A DNA stretch of 64,000 nt from Hominenteromicrobium sp900549945 (GCA_902472305.1 CABRNK010000011.1:16573-80572), one strand, 5' to 3'; counted from the stretch's first letter, positions 41,399 to 50,031 are shown. Program-made: numbers and translations. Notes: generated from the letters alone by a model not told the origin.

Positions 41399-42436
41399 AT
41401 GAAACGATTTGTTCCGATTCTCCTTTCACTCGCCGTTCTGCTCCCCGCCTTTTCCGGCTGCGGCGATCAAAGCGGCGCGGCGGCTTCCCCCACGCCCGCA
41501 TCGGAGGCCGGCGCGGGTGCCGCCCTCGCCGAGGCCCCGGCGGCGACCGAAGCGCCCGTCCTCACGCCGCGCGCCTTCACCGCAGACCGCTATCTGCTTT
41601 CGGCAGACGCCGCGGCCTACCTCGGAAACGCGCGGGACGATTACGCGGCGCTCATCGACGCCGTATGTGCCGGCGCGCCCGAGGCGCAGCTCTCCGGCTA
41701 TGAAAGCGCCGCGCTCGCCGCAGAGGTATTCGCCGAATCGCCCTACAGCGCGCTTGCGGGGCTCGAAATCGCCGAAAACGGCGCCGTGACGATCACGCCG
41801 GCCGGCAGCGGCTCGGCCGAAGAATTCGACAGCGCCGCCGAACTGCTCGTCGAGGGCGCGGTCTATGCGGAATCGAACGAGCTGGAAACCGCCGTCAGCC
41901 TGTACCGGGCGGTCAGCGCCGGCTGTACGTACGCGGAAAGCGGCGAAAACTCGCTTTACCGCATGATCGTCGAGCAGGAGGGCGGCAACGCGGAATTTGC
42001 CGCGGCGCTCTGCTACCTGTTCAACCAAAACGGCATCGCCGCGCGCATCGCTTCGGGCACCGCCGGCGACACAGAGCACCGGTGGGTCATCGCCGAGCTC
42101 GGCGGACAGCCGTACCACTTCGACCCCACCTTCGAGAACAGCGCCACAGGCGGCCGCGGCCTCTCGTATTTCGGCATGAGCGACGCGGCGCGTATTTACA
42201 CGGGCTGTGCTCTGCCCTGCACGGCGGGACGCGGCGGATACGCCGAAACCCTCGGCGCCCCCTGCCCCGACACGCATTTCGATGAATTTTTCACCGACGT
42301 GACAAGCTGGGACTGTGACGTGCGCGCGCATTTTCTCTATCTCGCCTACGGCTTCGAGACGGAATATCTAAATTCCATCGAGACAGGCCTGCAGAGCACC
42401 GCAGAACAGGGCGAAATTGCAGTTCAAGCAGAATGA
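41399..42436 (+). CDS. Transglutaminase-like lipoprotein lacking the catalytic Cys
   Basis: A 345-aa surface lipoprotein. The signal peptide ends in FSGC with Cys21 as lipid anchor; an Ala/Pro-rich spacer follows. Residues ~165-250 form a transglutaminase-like core: GGNAEFAAALCYLFNQNGIA, EHRWVIAELGGQPYHFDPTF. His227 and Asp242 of the usual Cys-His-Asp triad are present, but the place of the catalytic Cys (GxCxxxA) holds Asn197. It may be a binding protein rather than an enzyme. It is 43 bases after the helicase loader and is followed by its own terminator. Confidence 0.75.
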   Translation: MKRFVPILLSLAVLLPAFSGCGDQSGAAASPTPASEAGAGAALAEAPAATEAPVLTPRAFTADRYLLSADAAAYLGNARDDYAALIDAVCAGAPEAQLSGYESAALAAEVFAESPYSALAGLEIAENGAVTITPAGSGSAEEFDSAAELLVEGAVYAESNELETAVSLYRAVSAGCTYAESGENSLYRMIVEQEGGNAEFAAALCYLFNQNGIAARIASGTAGDTEHRWVIAELGGQPYHFDPTFENSATGGRGLSYFGMSDAARIYTGCALPCTAGRGGYAETLGAPCPDTHFDEFFTDVTSWDCDVRAHFLYLAYGFETEYLNSIETGLQSTAEQGEIAVQAE

Positions 42437-42447
42437 AAATAATACAG

Positions 42448-42492
42448 CAGCAGGGAACGGTGCAGCCGAGGCGCCGTTCCCTGCTGTTTATT
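42448..42492 (+). terminator. Terminator after the lipoprotein gene
   Basis: A perfect 13-bp stem (CAGCAGGGAACGG with CCGTTCCCTGCTG) is followed by TTTATTTG. Confidence 0.85.
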
Positions 42493-42573
42493 TGTATGGC
42501 GATGAAGTCCGCCCGAATGCAGAGCGGGCCGCCGGCCATGGAGCCGCCGGCAGACCCCTTGCGGCGGTGCAGA

Positions 42574-44265
42574 TCAATACTTGGCGGCCTCGATCTCCTC
42601 GATCACGCCGCGGACCGCGCCCTCTACGGCGCCCGCTTCAAACGGCACCGGGATGCCGGCATCGTGCAGGAGGTCGAAATACCCCATCGTGCCGCCCGTC
42701 CTGCACAGCTTCAGGTAGCGCGCCCACGCGCTTTCGCGGTCGCGCTTCATCTCGCCGTACAGGCTGAACGCGCAGATCTGTGCCAGCGCGTAATCGATAT
42801 AATAGAATGGGTAGAGGAAAATGTGCTGCTTCTGCATCCAGAATCCGCCGCCCTCGAGAAATTCGTTGCCGTCGTAATCGCGCCACGGCATATACTTTTT
42901 CTCGAGCGCGCGCCAGACGCCGCGGCGTTCTGCGGCCGTCATGCGCGGCTTGGCGTACACCCTGTGCTGGAATTCATCGACGCAGGCCATATAGGGGATC
43001 ACGGAAAGCGCGCCGCACAGGTGCGCGTAGCGGTATTCGTCCGCGCGGTCCCCGAAGAATTTATCCATCCACGGGTAGGTGAAGAACTCCATCGCCATCG
43101 AGTGGATCTCGTTGATCTCGCTCGTCGAACTCTGCAAAGCGGAAGCCGGGATCAGCCGCTCGCTGAGATAGCACTGGAACGCGTGCCCCGCCTCGTGGGT
43201 CAGCACGTCGACGTCCGCCGAGGTGCCGTTGAAATTCGAGAAAATGAACGGCGCCTTGTAGGCCGGCAGCGAAGTGCAGTAGCCGCCGAGGTGCTTGCCC
43301 GGGCGCGTCTCGAGGTCAAAGAGCTCGTGCTCGGTCATGAAATCGAAAAATTCTTTTGTCTCCGGGGAAAGCGCGCTGTACATCTCTGAAGCCGCTTTCA
43401 GCATATCATCCTTGCTGCCGGCAGGGTCTGCGTTGCCGCCCGGAAACACGAGGCTTTCATCGTAATACCGCAGCTTGTCGACGCCGAGTCGCCTGCGCTG
43501 TGCCTCAAGCATCTTGGAAACCGCCGGCGTGACGACCGTACGGACCTGCTCGCGGAATTTTTCGACGTGCTCGGGCGTGTAATCAAGCCGCTGGCGGTTG
43601 CGGTAGGCAAGCGCCGTGTAGCTCTCAAAGCCGAGCTTTTCGGCCATATCCGCGCGCACGGCGATCAGCTCGTCGTAGATCCTGTCGAGCTCGGGCGCGG
43701 CGGCCTCGTAGAGCGCCGCCCACTTTTCAAAGGCCTCGCGCCGCTCCGCGCGGTCGGTGCTTTCCATATGCTTTAAGAGGCCGTAAAAATTGCAGGTCTC
43801 GCCGCGGAACTCCGTCTTGCAGGCGGCGGCCGCCTTCGAGTAGGCGACCGACAGCGCTGACTCGCGGACAAGATCGCCGATGATACGCGCATCCTGCACG
43901 AGCAGGCTGTTTTCAAGCAGCTTGATAAAGTGCGCGCCGTACTCCCGCTCGAAATCGGCGCAAAAAGGGCCGTTTACGATCGCCTCGCTGAACGCCTTCG
44001 ACACGGGGATCAGGTTCGGCAGGTTCTCGTTGAAATACGCGACTTCCCCGTCGTAAAACGCGTCGGTCGTGTCCATGGTGTTGCGGATGCTCGCGAGGGA
44101 TTCCGCCGTACTAAGCGCCGTTTCGAGCGCCTCCGCTTTTTGGAACGCCTCGCGCGCCTGCGCGTAGGTTTCCGCGCCGCGAAGCGCCTCACTGAGCGCC
44201 TTATACTGCTCGACCGCCGCCGCGATGTCCGGCCGCGTGTAGGGCAGCTCGCTGAATTTCTGCAT
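42574..44265 (-). CDS. pepF: M3 family oligoendopeptidase
   Basis: A 563-aa cytoplasmic zinc metallopeptidase that cuts short peptides (PepF/M3 family). The zinc site is HEAGH in DVLTHEAGHAFQCYLSERLI, with the third ligand Glu in TSEINEIHSMAMEFF downstream. No signal peptide is seen. The start at 44265 (MQKFSELPYTRPDIAAAVEQ) follows AAAGGAAGCGG; the longer frame adds 29 residues without family support. It stands alone. Confidence 0.92.
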   Translation of the reverse strand: MQKFSELPYTRPDIAAAVEQYKALSEALRGAETYAQAREAFQKAEALETALSTAESLASIRNTMDTTDAFYDGEVAYFNENLPNLIPVSKAFSEAIVNGPFCADFEREYGAHFIKLLENSLLVQDARIIGDLVRESALSVAYSKAAAACKTEFRGETCNFYGLLKHMESTDRAERREAFEKWAALYEAAAPELDRIYDELIAVRADMAEKLGFESYTALAYRNRQRLDYTPEHVEKFREQVRTVVTPAVSKMLEAQRRRLGVDKLRYYDESLVFPGGNADPAGSKDDMLKAASEMYSALSPETKEFFDFMTEHELFDLETRPGKHLGGYCTSLPAYKAPFIFSNFNGTSADVDVLTHEAGHAFQCYLSERLIPASALQSSTSEINEIHSMAMEFFTYPWMDKFFGDRADEYRYAHLCGALSVIPYMACVDEFQHRVYAKPRMTAAERRGVWRALEKKYMPWRDYDGNEFLEGGGFWMQKQHIFLYPFYYIDYALAQICAFSLYGEMKRDRESAWARYLKLCRTGGTMGYFDLLHDAGIPVPFEAGAVEGAVRGVIEEIEAAKY

Positions 44266-44370
44266 AATACCGCTTCCTTTCCCTGCCTTTCGGCAGCATA
44301 CGTTTATATATATTCTCTGCGCCCTTAGAAAAATCATACCGTTTCCGCACATAAGGTGCAGCGGAAAACA

Positions 44371-44404
44371 GAAAAGCCGAACGGCACTGAAACGCGTTCG
44401 GCTT
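44371..44404 (-). terminator. Terminator after the aminotransferase gene
   Basis: On the minus strand AAGCCGAACG pairs with CGTTCGGCTT and is followed by TTCTGTTTT. Confidence 0.8.
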
Positions 44405-44414
44405 TAAATCTGCT

Positions 44415-45671
44415 TTATTTTGCGAGCACCGTGCGGACCGCATCCGCCAGAATACGCAGGCCGGTCTCCAGCGTTTCAACCGGCACGTTCAGCGCCGGCA
44501 TGACCTTGATGACCGCGTTGCCGCGCCCGACGCGCTCGACGATGAGGCCGTTTTTGAATGCCTCGTCGAGCACCTTTTTCGACACGTCGCCCTCGAATCC
44601 GCCGAAATCGACGCCCCAAAGCAGGCCAATGCCGCGCGTTTCGATGCGGCTGTCGATCGCGCCGATCTCATCGCGCATGAATTTCGCGACGATCTGCTCG
44701 CGCTCGCGCACACCCGCCTCCACATGCTCGTTCAGCATGTATTCGAGGCCGGCCTTTGCCGCGATCAGCGAGAGCTGGTAGCCGCGGAACGTGCCGTTGT
44801 GCTCGCCGGGCTTCCACGCGTCGAGCTCGGGCTTCAGGAGCGTGACCGCAAACGGCATGCCGTAGCCGCCGATCGATTTCGAAAGCGTCACGATGTCGGG
44901 CACGATGCCCGCGCGCTCGAAGGAGAAGAACCAGCCCGTGCGCGCGCAGCCCACCTGCACGTCGTCGACGACCATCAAAATGTCGTGCTTGTCGCAGAGC
45001 GCGCGGACGCGCTGCAGCCATTCGGTCGGCAGCGCGTAGATGCCGCCGTCCGCCTGCGTCGTCTCGAGGACGATCGCCGCCGGCTTTTCGACGCCGGAGT
45101 GATCGTCCGTGATCAGGCGCTCCATATAGGCGACGGTGTCGAGCTCGGGGAACATGTAGGGCGCCGGGATGTGCGTGACATTGCAGAGCGGCACGCCCGC
45201 GCCGGCACGGGAATCCGCGTCGGTCGTCAGGGCGATGGAGCCGAGCGTCATGCCGTGGAACGCACCCATCAGCGCAAAGACGTTCGTGCGCTTTTTGACC
45301 TTGCGGGCGAGCTTCAGGGCCGCCTCAACCGCGTTCGTGCCCGTCGGGCCGACAAACTGGATCTTATAATCGAGACCGCGCGGCCGGATGATCTCGTTCT
45401 CAAAATAATCGATAAATTCGCGCTTCGGTGCGGTGTACATGTCCATCGCGTGCAGCACGCCGTCCTGCTCGAGGTAGTCGATCAGGCGGCGCTTGATGTA
45501 TGGGTTGTTGTGCCCGTAATTCAGCGCGCCGGCGCCGCAGAAAAAGTCGATGTACTGCCGGCCGTCCTCGTCACAGAGGATCGAGCCCTTCGCGGTGGTG
45601 AATACCGCCGGGAAATTGCGGCAGTAGGAGCGCACCTCGGATTCATATGTCTCGAATGTTTTTGTGTTCAT
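44415..45671 (-). CDS. ectB: EctB-like diaminobutyrate-2-oxoglutarate aminotransferase
   Basis: A 418-aa class III PLP aminotransferase. It resembles EctB, which makes L-2,4-diaminobutyrate from aspartate semialdehyde: TYESEVRSYCRNFPAVFTTA, FFCGAGALNYGHNNPYIKRR, GPTGTNAVEAALKLARKVKK, the Asp motif LMVVDDVQVGCARTG, and the PLP lysine in TLSKSIGGYGMP. The start at 45671 (MNTKTFETYESEV) follows AGAAAGGATGG. No ectA or ectC is nearby, and the flanking genes are unrelated, so ectoine synthesis is not supported here. The exact substrate is uncertain within the class. Confidence 0.8.
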   Translation of the reverse strand: MNTKTFETYESEVRSYCRNFPAVFTTAKGSILCDEDGRQYIDFFCGAGALNYGHNNPYIKRRLIDYLEQDGVLHAMDMYTAPKREFIDYFENEIIRPRGLDYKIQFVGPTGTNAVEAALKLARKVKKRTNVFALMGAFHGMTLGSIALTTDADSRAGAGVPLCNVTHIPAPYMFPELDTVAYMERLITDDHSGVEKPAAIVLETTQADGGIYALPTEWLQRVRALCDKHDILMVVDDVQVGCARTGWFFSFERAGIVPDIVTLSKSIGGYGMPFAVTLLKPELDAWKPGEHNGTFRGYQLSLIAAKAGLEYMLNEHVEAGVREREQIVAKFMRDEIGAIDSRIETRGIGLLWGVDFGGFEGDVSKKVLDEAFKNGLIVERVGRGNAVIKVMPALNVPVETLETGLRILADAVRTVLAK

Positions 45672-45834
45672 GGGTTTACCATCCTTTCTACCATGCACGC
45701 TTGCATGATTCAGCGATCGCACACAGCGCTCGGCGCTGCATGGGGCTGTTCTCTCTCCGCAAAACGGGCGTGGAGAGCCAGCGGCATCCGGCCAATGCAG
45801 TTTCGTATTTTGGCCTTGTGACTCAGTATACCAC

Positions 45835-45843
45835 AGTATTCCG
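45835..45843 (-). promoter_or_regulatory. Extended -10 of the aminotransferase promoter
   Basis: On the minus strand TGGTATACT lies about 165 bases before the aminotransferase ATG; no good -35 is visible, as expected for an extended -10 promoter. The stretch 45672-45834 holds no gene. Confidence 0.45.
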
Positions 45844-45897
45844 CAAAAAGGAATAAAGAAACCTCTTAAATTTTCCTTTCGCCTGCAAAATTTTTGC

Positions 45898-45921
45898 AAA
45901 AAACGGCGCCCGAAGGCGCCG
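45898..45921 (-). terminator. prfB terminator
   Basis: On the minus strand CGGCGCC pairs with GGCGCCG around a TTCG loop and is followed by TTTTTT. A T tract also follows on the plus strand. Confidence 0.85.
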
Positions 45922-45951
45922 CTTTTTCCGCGCCGGCTATTCGGCCCAGTT

Positions 45952-47079
45952 TTATTCGATGTTTTCGCCCAGCGTGCCCTGACTCAGCGCCTTGAGGTAC
46001 GCGGTGATGAACTCGTCGATCTCGCCGTCCATCACGGCGTTGATGTTGCCCTTTTCGCAGCCGGTGCGGTGGTCCTTCGCGAGCGTGTACGGCATGAACA
46101 CGTAGGAGCGGATCTGGCTGCCCCAAGTAATCTCCTTCTGCTCGCCCTTGATGTCCGAAATTTTCTCGAGGTGCTCGCGCTCCTTGATCTCGACGAGCTT
46201 CGAGATCAGCATCTTCATCGCGACGTCGCGGTTCTGGTACTGGCTGCGCTCCACCTGACAGGAAACGACGATACCCGTCGGGATATGGATGAGGCGGACG
46301 GCCGAGGACGTTTTGTTGACCTTCTGGCCGCCGGCGCCGCTCGCGCGGTAGACCTCCATCTTGATGTCGTCCGGGTTGATCTCCACGCTGAGGTCCTCGT
46401 CGATCTCCGGCATGACCTCGAGGGAGGAGAACGAGGTGTGGCGGCGGCCCGCCGAATCGAACGGCGAGACGCGTACGAGCCGGTGCACGCCGGCCTCGCT
46501 CTTCAAAAAGCCGTAGGCGTTCTCGCCCTCCACGAGGACAGAGGCGCTCTTGAGGCCGGCCTCGTCGCCGTCGAGGTAATCGAGCGTCGTCACCTTGAAG
46601 CCGTGGCGCTCCGCCCAGCGGTTGTACATGCGGAACAGCATCTCGGCCCAGTCCTGCGCTTCGGTGCCGCCGGAGCCCGCGTGGAACGTGAGAATCGCGT
46701 TCTTGCTGTCGTACTCGCCGGTCAGCAGCGTCGTCAGGCGCATCGTCTCGATCTCTTTCGCGATCGCCTCGATCTCCGCCTGCGCCTCGGGCAGCAGCGA
46801 GAGATCCTCCGCCTCGTCACCCATCTCGACGAGCGCGAGCGCGTCCTCCGCACGGGCACAGAGCTTCACGTACGTCTCGTCCTTCTGCTTGAGCGCGGCC
46901 GTTCTCTGCAGCACCTTCTGCGCCGCCTCCATATTGTCCCAGAAACCGGGCTCCGCCGCCTTGTTCTCGAGCATCTCGACCTCCTCGCGCAGCCGCTCGA
47001 GGCCGAGCGCATCCTTGAGTTCATCGAGGGCCGCCTGTTTATCGTGCAGTTCTCTCTTGAGTTCTTCAAATTGCAGCAT
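45952..47079 (-). CDS. prfB: Peptide chain release factor 2
   Basis: RF2 (375 aa) ends translation at UAA and UGA. The recognition tripeptide SPF is in VRVSPFDSAGRRHTSFSS and the catalytic GGQ in ASGAGGQKVNKTSSAVR. The reading frame is continuous from MLQFEELKRELHDKQAALDE through LGLERLREEVEML. The programmed +1 frameshift (in-frame UGA near codon 25) that controls prfB in many bacteria is absent. The start at 47079 is weakly served by AAAGG. A good promoter and terminator flank it. Confidence 0.95.
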   Translation of the reverse strand: MLQFEELKRELHDKQAALDELKDALGLERLREEVEMLENKAAEPGFWDNMEAAQKVLQRTAALKQKDETYVKLCARAEDALALVEMGDEAEDLSLLPEAQAEIEAIAKEIETMRLTTLLTGEYDSKNAILTFHAGSGGTEAQDWAEMLFRMYNRWAERHGFKVTTLDYLDGDEAGLKSASVLVEGENAYGFLKSEAGVHRLVRVSPFDSAGRRHTSFSSLEVMPEIDEDLSVEINPDDIKMEVYRASGAGGQKVNKTSSAVRLIHIPTGIVVSCQVERSQYQNRDVAMKMLISKLVEIKEREHLEKISDIKGEQKEITWGSQIRSYVFMPYTLAKDHRTGCEKGNINAVMDGEIDEFITAYLKALSQGTLGENIE

Positions 47080-47172
47080 ATTCCAAAATACCTTTCCAAA
47101 GCAAAAGTCAGCCTGGCAGCCGCTTTGCGGGCATACCCGCGCGGCTGCCTGCGCCTGCGCATATCTTTTTAT

Positions 47173-47201
47173 ATTATACCGGATAATCCCGGCTTTGTAA
47201 A
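47173..47201 (-). promoter_or_regulatory. prfB promoter
   Basis: On the minus strand TTTACA, 17 bases, TATAAT, about 95 bases before prfB. Confidence 0.7.
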
Positions 47202-47282
47202 CAGGAAAGTGCATGCTGTTTTGCGGGTTTTTTATGCGGATTTTCGGAATTATTAACAGTCTGAAAATTTATCGGCCGTGCA

Positions 47283-47311
47283 TTGCGATCTCGGGCATAT
47301 TGTAGTAGAAT
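47283..47311 (+). promoter_or_regulatory. Promoter of the RING-like membrane protein gene
   Basis: TTGCGA, 17 bases, TAGAAT, about 55 bases before the TTG start at 47365. Confidence 0.6.
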
Positions 47312-47364
47312 AGAGAAAAGATACATCGTTTTTCGAAAATCGAAGAGATTTTGGAGGAATCATT

Positions 47365-48435
47365 TTGGACTATAAGGGAATCAAGTGCCCTGTATGCGAG
47401 AAGCCGTTCACCGAGAACGACGACATCGTCGTCTGCCCCACGTGCGGCGCGCCGTACCACCGGGCATGCTATATGGAAAAGGGCGCGTGCATCTTCACGG
47501 ACCTGCACGAGGCGGGCAAGGACTGGGCGCCTCCGCCCCCGCCGAACGCGCCGGACGTCTCGAGCGAGATCAAGGATAAGGAATGCCCGAACTGCGGCAC
47601 ACTCAACGCGCACAGCGCGCTGTTTTGCAGCATCTGCAACGCCTCGCTGACGGGCACGCCCGAAACGCACCGCAACTCGGGCTACAGCACGCAGCAGGCC
47701 GGCGGCGCACAGAACCGCGCGCCCGGCGCAGGCGGCTATCCGCCTCCCCCGCCGCCGGTGGGCGGCGCATACCGCGGCTTCGGCGGCATGCCTGTCGCCT
47801 TTGACCCGATGGGCGGCGTGAACCCCGGCGAGCCGATCGCCGAAAACGCCACCTACGGCGACGTGAGCAAGCTCGTCCAGCAGAATTCCGGCTACTATAT
47901 GGCGGTGTTCAAGAACATGAACACGTATAAGCGCGGCAAATTCAATTTCTCCGCCTTCCTGTTTTCGGGCGGCTGGTTCCTGTACCGCAAGCAGTATAAG
48001 CCGGGCATTTTGCTCACAGCGGCGATGCTCCTCTTGTATATCGGCTCGATGCTGCTCTCATACTTCGCGCTGAACCCGATCATGCTCACAGCGCTCGACA
48101 CGGCGGGGATCTCCTACAGCGACGCCACCTATTTACAGCTCATGAGCGCGCTCACGCAGTATCTCTCGGATAACCCGGCACAGTACGTGCTTTTCTGCCT
48201 GCCGCTTCTCCTGTACGCGCTGATGCTCAGCATCATGGTTTTCTCCGGCATCCGCGCAAACCGCATGTATATGAAGCACTGCATCCGCACCGTGCAGGAA
48301 ATCAAGCGCACCAGCCACAGTGAAGATGACGCGGCAGCCGCCTATTCTGCGCGCGGCGGTGTCAACACGGCGGTGGCTTTCTGCCTGCTCGGCTGTTACC
48401 TCGTCACGCGCTGGATCCCCCTGTTTTTCCTATAA
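47365..48435 (+). CDS. RING-finger-like/zinc-ribbon DUF2628 membrane protein
   Basis: A 356-aa membrane protein of unknown function. The N-terminus has a treble-clef, RING-like module (CPVCEKPFTENDDIVVCPTC, then GAPYHRACYMEKGAC) and then a zinc ribbon (CPNCGTLNAHSALFCSIC). A Gly/Pro-rich linker (residues ~100-150) leads to a DUF2628-type region (YKRGKFNFSAFLFSGGWFLY followed by RKQYKPG) with three or four membrane helices. Start is TTG after GGAGGAATCAT. Similar zinc-ribbon plus DUF2628 proteins are common in clostridia. A role in protein ubiquitination is not implied. Confidence 0.75.
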   Translation: MDYKGIKCPVCEKPFTENDDIVVCPTCGAPYHRACYMEKGACIFTDLHEAGKDWAPPPPPNAPDVSSEIKDKECPNCGTLNAHSALFCSICNASLTGTPETHRNSGYSTQQAGGAQNRAPGAGGYPPPPPPVGGAYRGFGGMPVAFDPMGGVNPGEPIAENATYGDVSKLVQQNSGYYMAVFKNMNTYKRGKFNFSAFLFSGGWFLYRKQYKPGILLTAAMLLLYIGSMLLSYFALNPIMLTALDTAGISYSDATYLQLMSALTQYLSDNPAQYVLFCLPLLLYALMLSIMVFSGIRANRMYMKHCIRTVQEIKRTSHSEDDAAAAYSARGGVNTAVAFCLLGCYLVTRWIPLFFL

Positions 48436-48480
48436 TCCGGGCCGTGCACGCGGCCGCCTTTCCCAGAAGCCGGACGGGCT

Positions 48481-48509
48481 TTGACAAACCGCCCGGCTTC
48501 CTGTATAAT
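48481..48509 (+). promoter_or_regulatory. galU promoter
   Basis: TTGACA, 17 bases, TATAAT: a perfect consensus, about 60 bases before galU. Confidence 0.85.
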
Positions 48510-48570
48510 GCAGGGTAATACAATACGAAGCCGGCGCTGCGAAATGCGCCGCAAGAAGGATGGAAATACC

Positions 48571-49446
48571 ATGATTCAGAAAGTCAGAAAGGCCGTTATT
48601 CCGGCCGCCGGCCTCGGCACGCGCGTGCTGCCCGCCTCGAAGGCCATGCCGAAGGAGATGCTTCCCATCGTCGATAAGCCCGCGATCCAGTACATCGTGG
48701 AGGAGGCGGTGCGCGCCGGCATCACGGATATTCTCATCATAACGAACCGCGGCAAAACGCTGCTTGAGGACCATTTCGACCGCACCCCGGAGCTGGAAGA
48801 GCGGCTGCTCGCCGGCGGCAAAAAAGAGGTGTACGACGAGGTCGTCGGCCTCGCCCACCTCGCGAACATCTGCTACATCCGCCAGAAGGAGACGCGCGGC
48901 CTCGGCCATGCGATCGCCTGCGCGAAGGCGTTCGTCGGCGACGAGCCCTTTGCCGTGCTCTACGGCGACGACGTCATCCTCGGCGAGGACCCGGCCTGCG
49001 GGCAGCTGATCCGGGCGTATGAAGCGCTCGGTCTCGGCGTTGTCGGCGTCAAGGAGGTCTCGGAGGAGGCCATCCAGCGGTATTCCTCCCTCAAGGTCGA
49101 GCCGATCCGCAACAACTGGTTCCGCTGCACCGACATGATCGAAAAGCCCTCGAAAGACAAGATCCTCTCGCTCTACTCGATCCTCGGCCGCTGCGTGCTG
49201 CCGCCGAAGATTTTCGAGATCCTCGAGCACACCGCGCCGGGCGCAGGCGGCGAGATCCAGCTGACAGACGCCATGTGCGAGCTCGCCCGCAGCGAGGGCA
49301 TGACCGCCGTGGACTTCACCGGCAAGCGCTACGATATGGGCAATAAGCTCGGCATCATGCAGGCGCAGGTGGAGGCCGCTCTGCAGCACCCCGAGATCGG
49401 CGCCGAATTCCGGGCCTATCTGAAAGAAATTGCCGAAACACTTTGA
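48571..49446 (+). CDS. galU: UTP-glucose-1-phosphate uridylyltransferase
   Basis: A 291-aa enzyme making UDP-glucose for surface polymers. The opening VRKAVIPAAGLGTRVLPASK and AMPKEMLPIVDKPAIQYIVE is diagnostic, followed by AVLYGDDVILGEDPACGQ and GRCVLPPKIFEILEHTAPGA. The start at 48571 follows GAAGGATGG; the longer frame overlaps the promoter. Confidence 0.96.
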   Translation: MIQKVRKAVIPAAGLGTRVLPASKAMPKEMLPIVDKPAIQYIVEEAVRAGITDILIITNRGKTLLEDHFDRTPELEERLLAGGKKEVYDEVVGLAHLANICYIRQKETRGLGHAIACAKAFVGDEPFAVLYGDDVILGEDPACGQLIRAYEALGLGVVGVKEVSEEAIQRYSSLKVEPIRNNWFRCTDMIEKPSKDKILSLYSILGRCVLPPKIFEILEHTAPGAGGEIQLTDAMCELARSEGMTAVDFTGKRYDMGNKLGIMQAQVEAALQHPEIGAEFRAYLKEIAETL

Positions 49447-49447
49447 G

Positions 49448-49493
49448 AAAAAACGCCATGCGGGGGAAATTTCCCTTGACTTGGCGTTTTTTT
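49448..49493 (+). terminator. galU terminator, overlapping the rpsF promoter
   Basis: AAAAAACGCCA pairs with TGGCGTTTTTT with an inner GGGGAAATTTCCC element. Its right arm contains the rpsF -35. Confidence 0.75.
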
Positions 49494-49503
49494 ATGGTAT
49501 AAT
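49476..49503 (+). promoter_or_regulatory. rpsF-ssb-rpsR promoter
   Basis: TTGACT, 16 bases, TATAAT. The -35 and spacer lie in the galU terminator. The leader to rpsF is about 115 nt. Confidence 0.8.
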
Positions 49504-49515
49504 ATTTTTGTTAGT

Positions 49516-49565
49516 GCGCTTTGCTTCGGATGACCGCAAAAGCGGATTGGAATACAAAGCCGCGC
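49516..49565 (+). promoter_or_regulatory. Candidate S6/S18 autoregulatory leader element
   Basis: Between promoter and rpsF, GCGCTTTG pairs with CAAAGCCGCGC and encloses a CCGC-AAAA-GCGG hairpin. Leaders of rpsF operons often bind the S6-S18 complex; position fits, but I cannot confirm the consensus. Confidence 0.35.
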
Positions 49566-49623
49566 CGACAATCCTTGCTCCGTTTTAAAGGACGGGGCCA
49601 AAGTCCAAAAGGAGGTGCAAACC

Positions 49624-50031
49624 ATGACAGAGGTAAAGAACAAGTACGAAACCGTGCTCGTCCTCTCCGCAAAGCTCGGTGAGGAGGGCAGCGCAGAGCT
49701 GGTTGAAAAGTTCAAGGCGCTGATTGCGAAACACGGCACTGTCGAAGGCGTTGACGATTGGGGCAAGAGAAGACTTGCATACCCGATCAACAAGGAGACG
49801 GAGGGCTACTACACCCTCATCAACTTCGAGAGCACGCCGGACTTCACGGCTGAGCTGGACAGACGCTACAAGATCACCGACGGCGTCATCCGCTCCATCA
49901 TCATCAAGAAGGACCCGCGTTTTGCAAATGCTGCTGCGAAGCCGCGCAAAGCCGCTGAGCCGAAGCCGATCGACGTGGAGGCTGTTGCAGCCGAAGCCGT
50001 TGAGGCTAAGGAAGAATCCGCTGCAGAATAA
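49624..50031 (+). CDS. rpsF: 30S ribosomal protein bS6
   Basis: A 135-aa small-subunit protein that binds 16S rRNA with S18. NKYETVLVLSAKLGEEGSAE, WGKRRLAYPINKETEGYYTL and YKITDGVIRSIIIKKDPR match bS6; the Ala/Glu-rich tail (from residue ~105) is an extension. The start ATG at 49624 follows AAGGAGG. Confidence 0.96.
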   Translation: MTEVKNKYETVLVLSAKLGEEGSAELVEKFKALIAKHGTVEGVDDWGKRRLAYPINKETEGYYTLINFESTPDFTAELDRRYKITDGVIRSIIIKKDPRFANAAAKPRKAAEPKPIDVEAVAAEAVEAKEESAAE

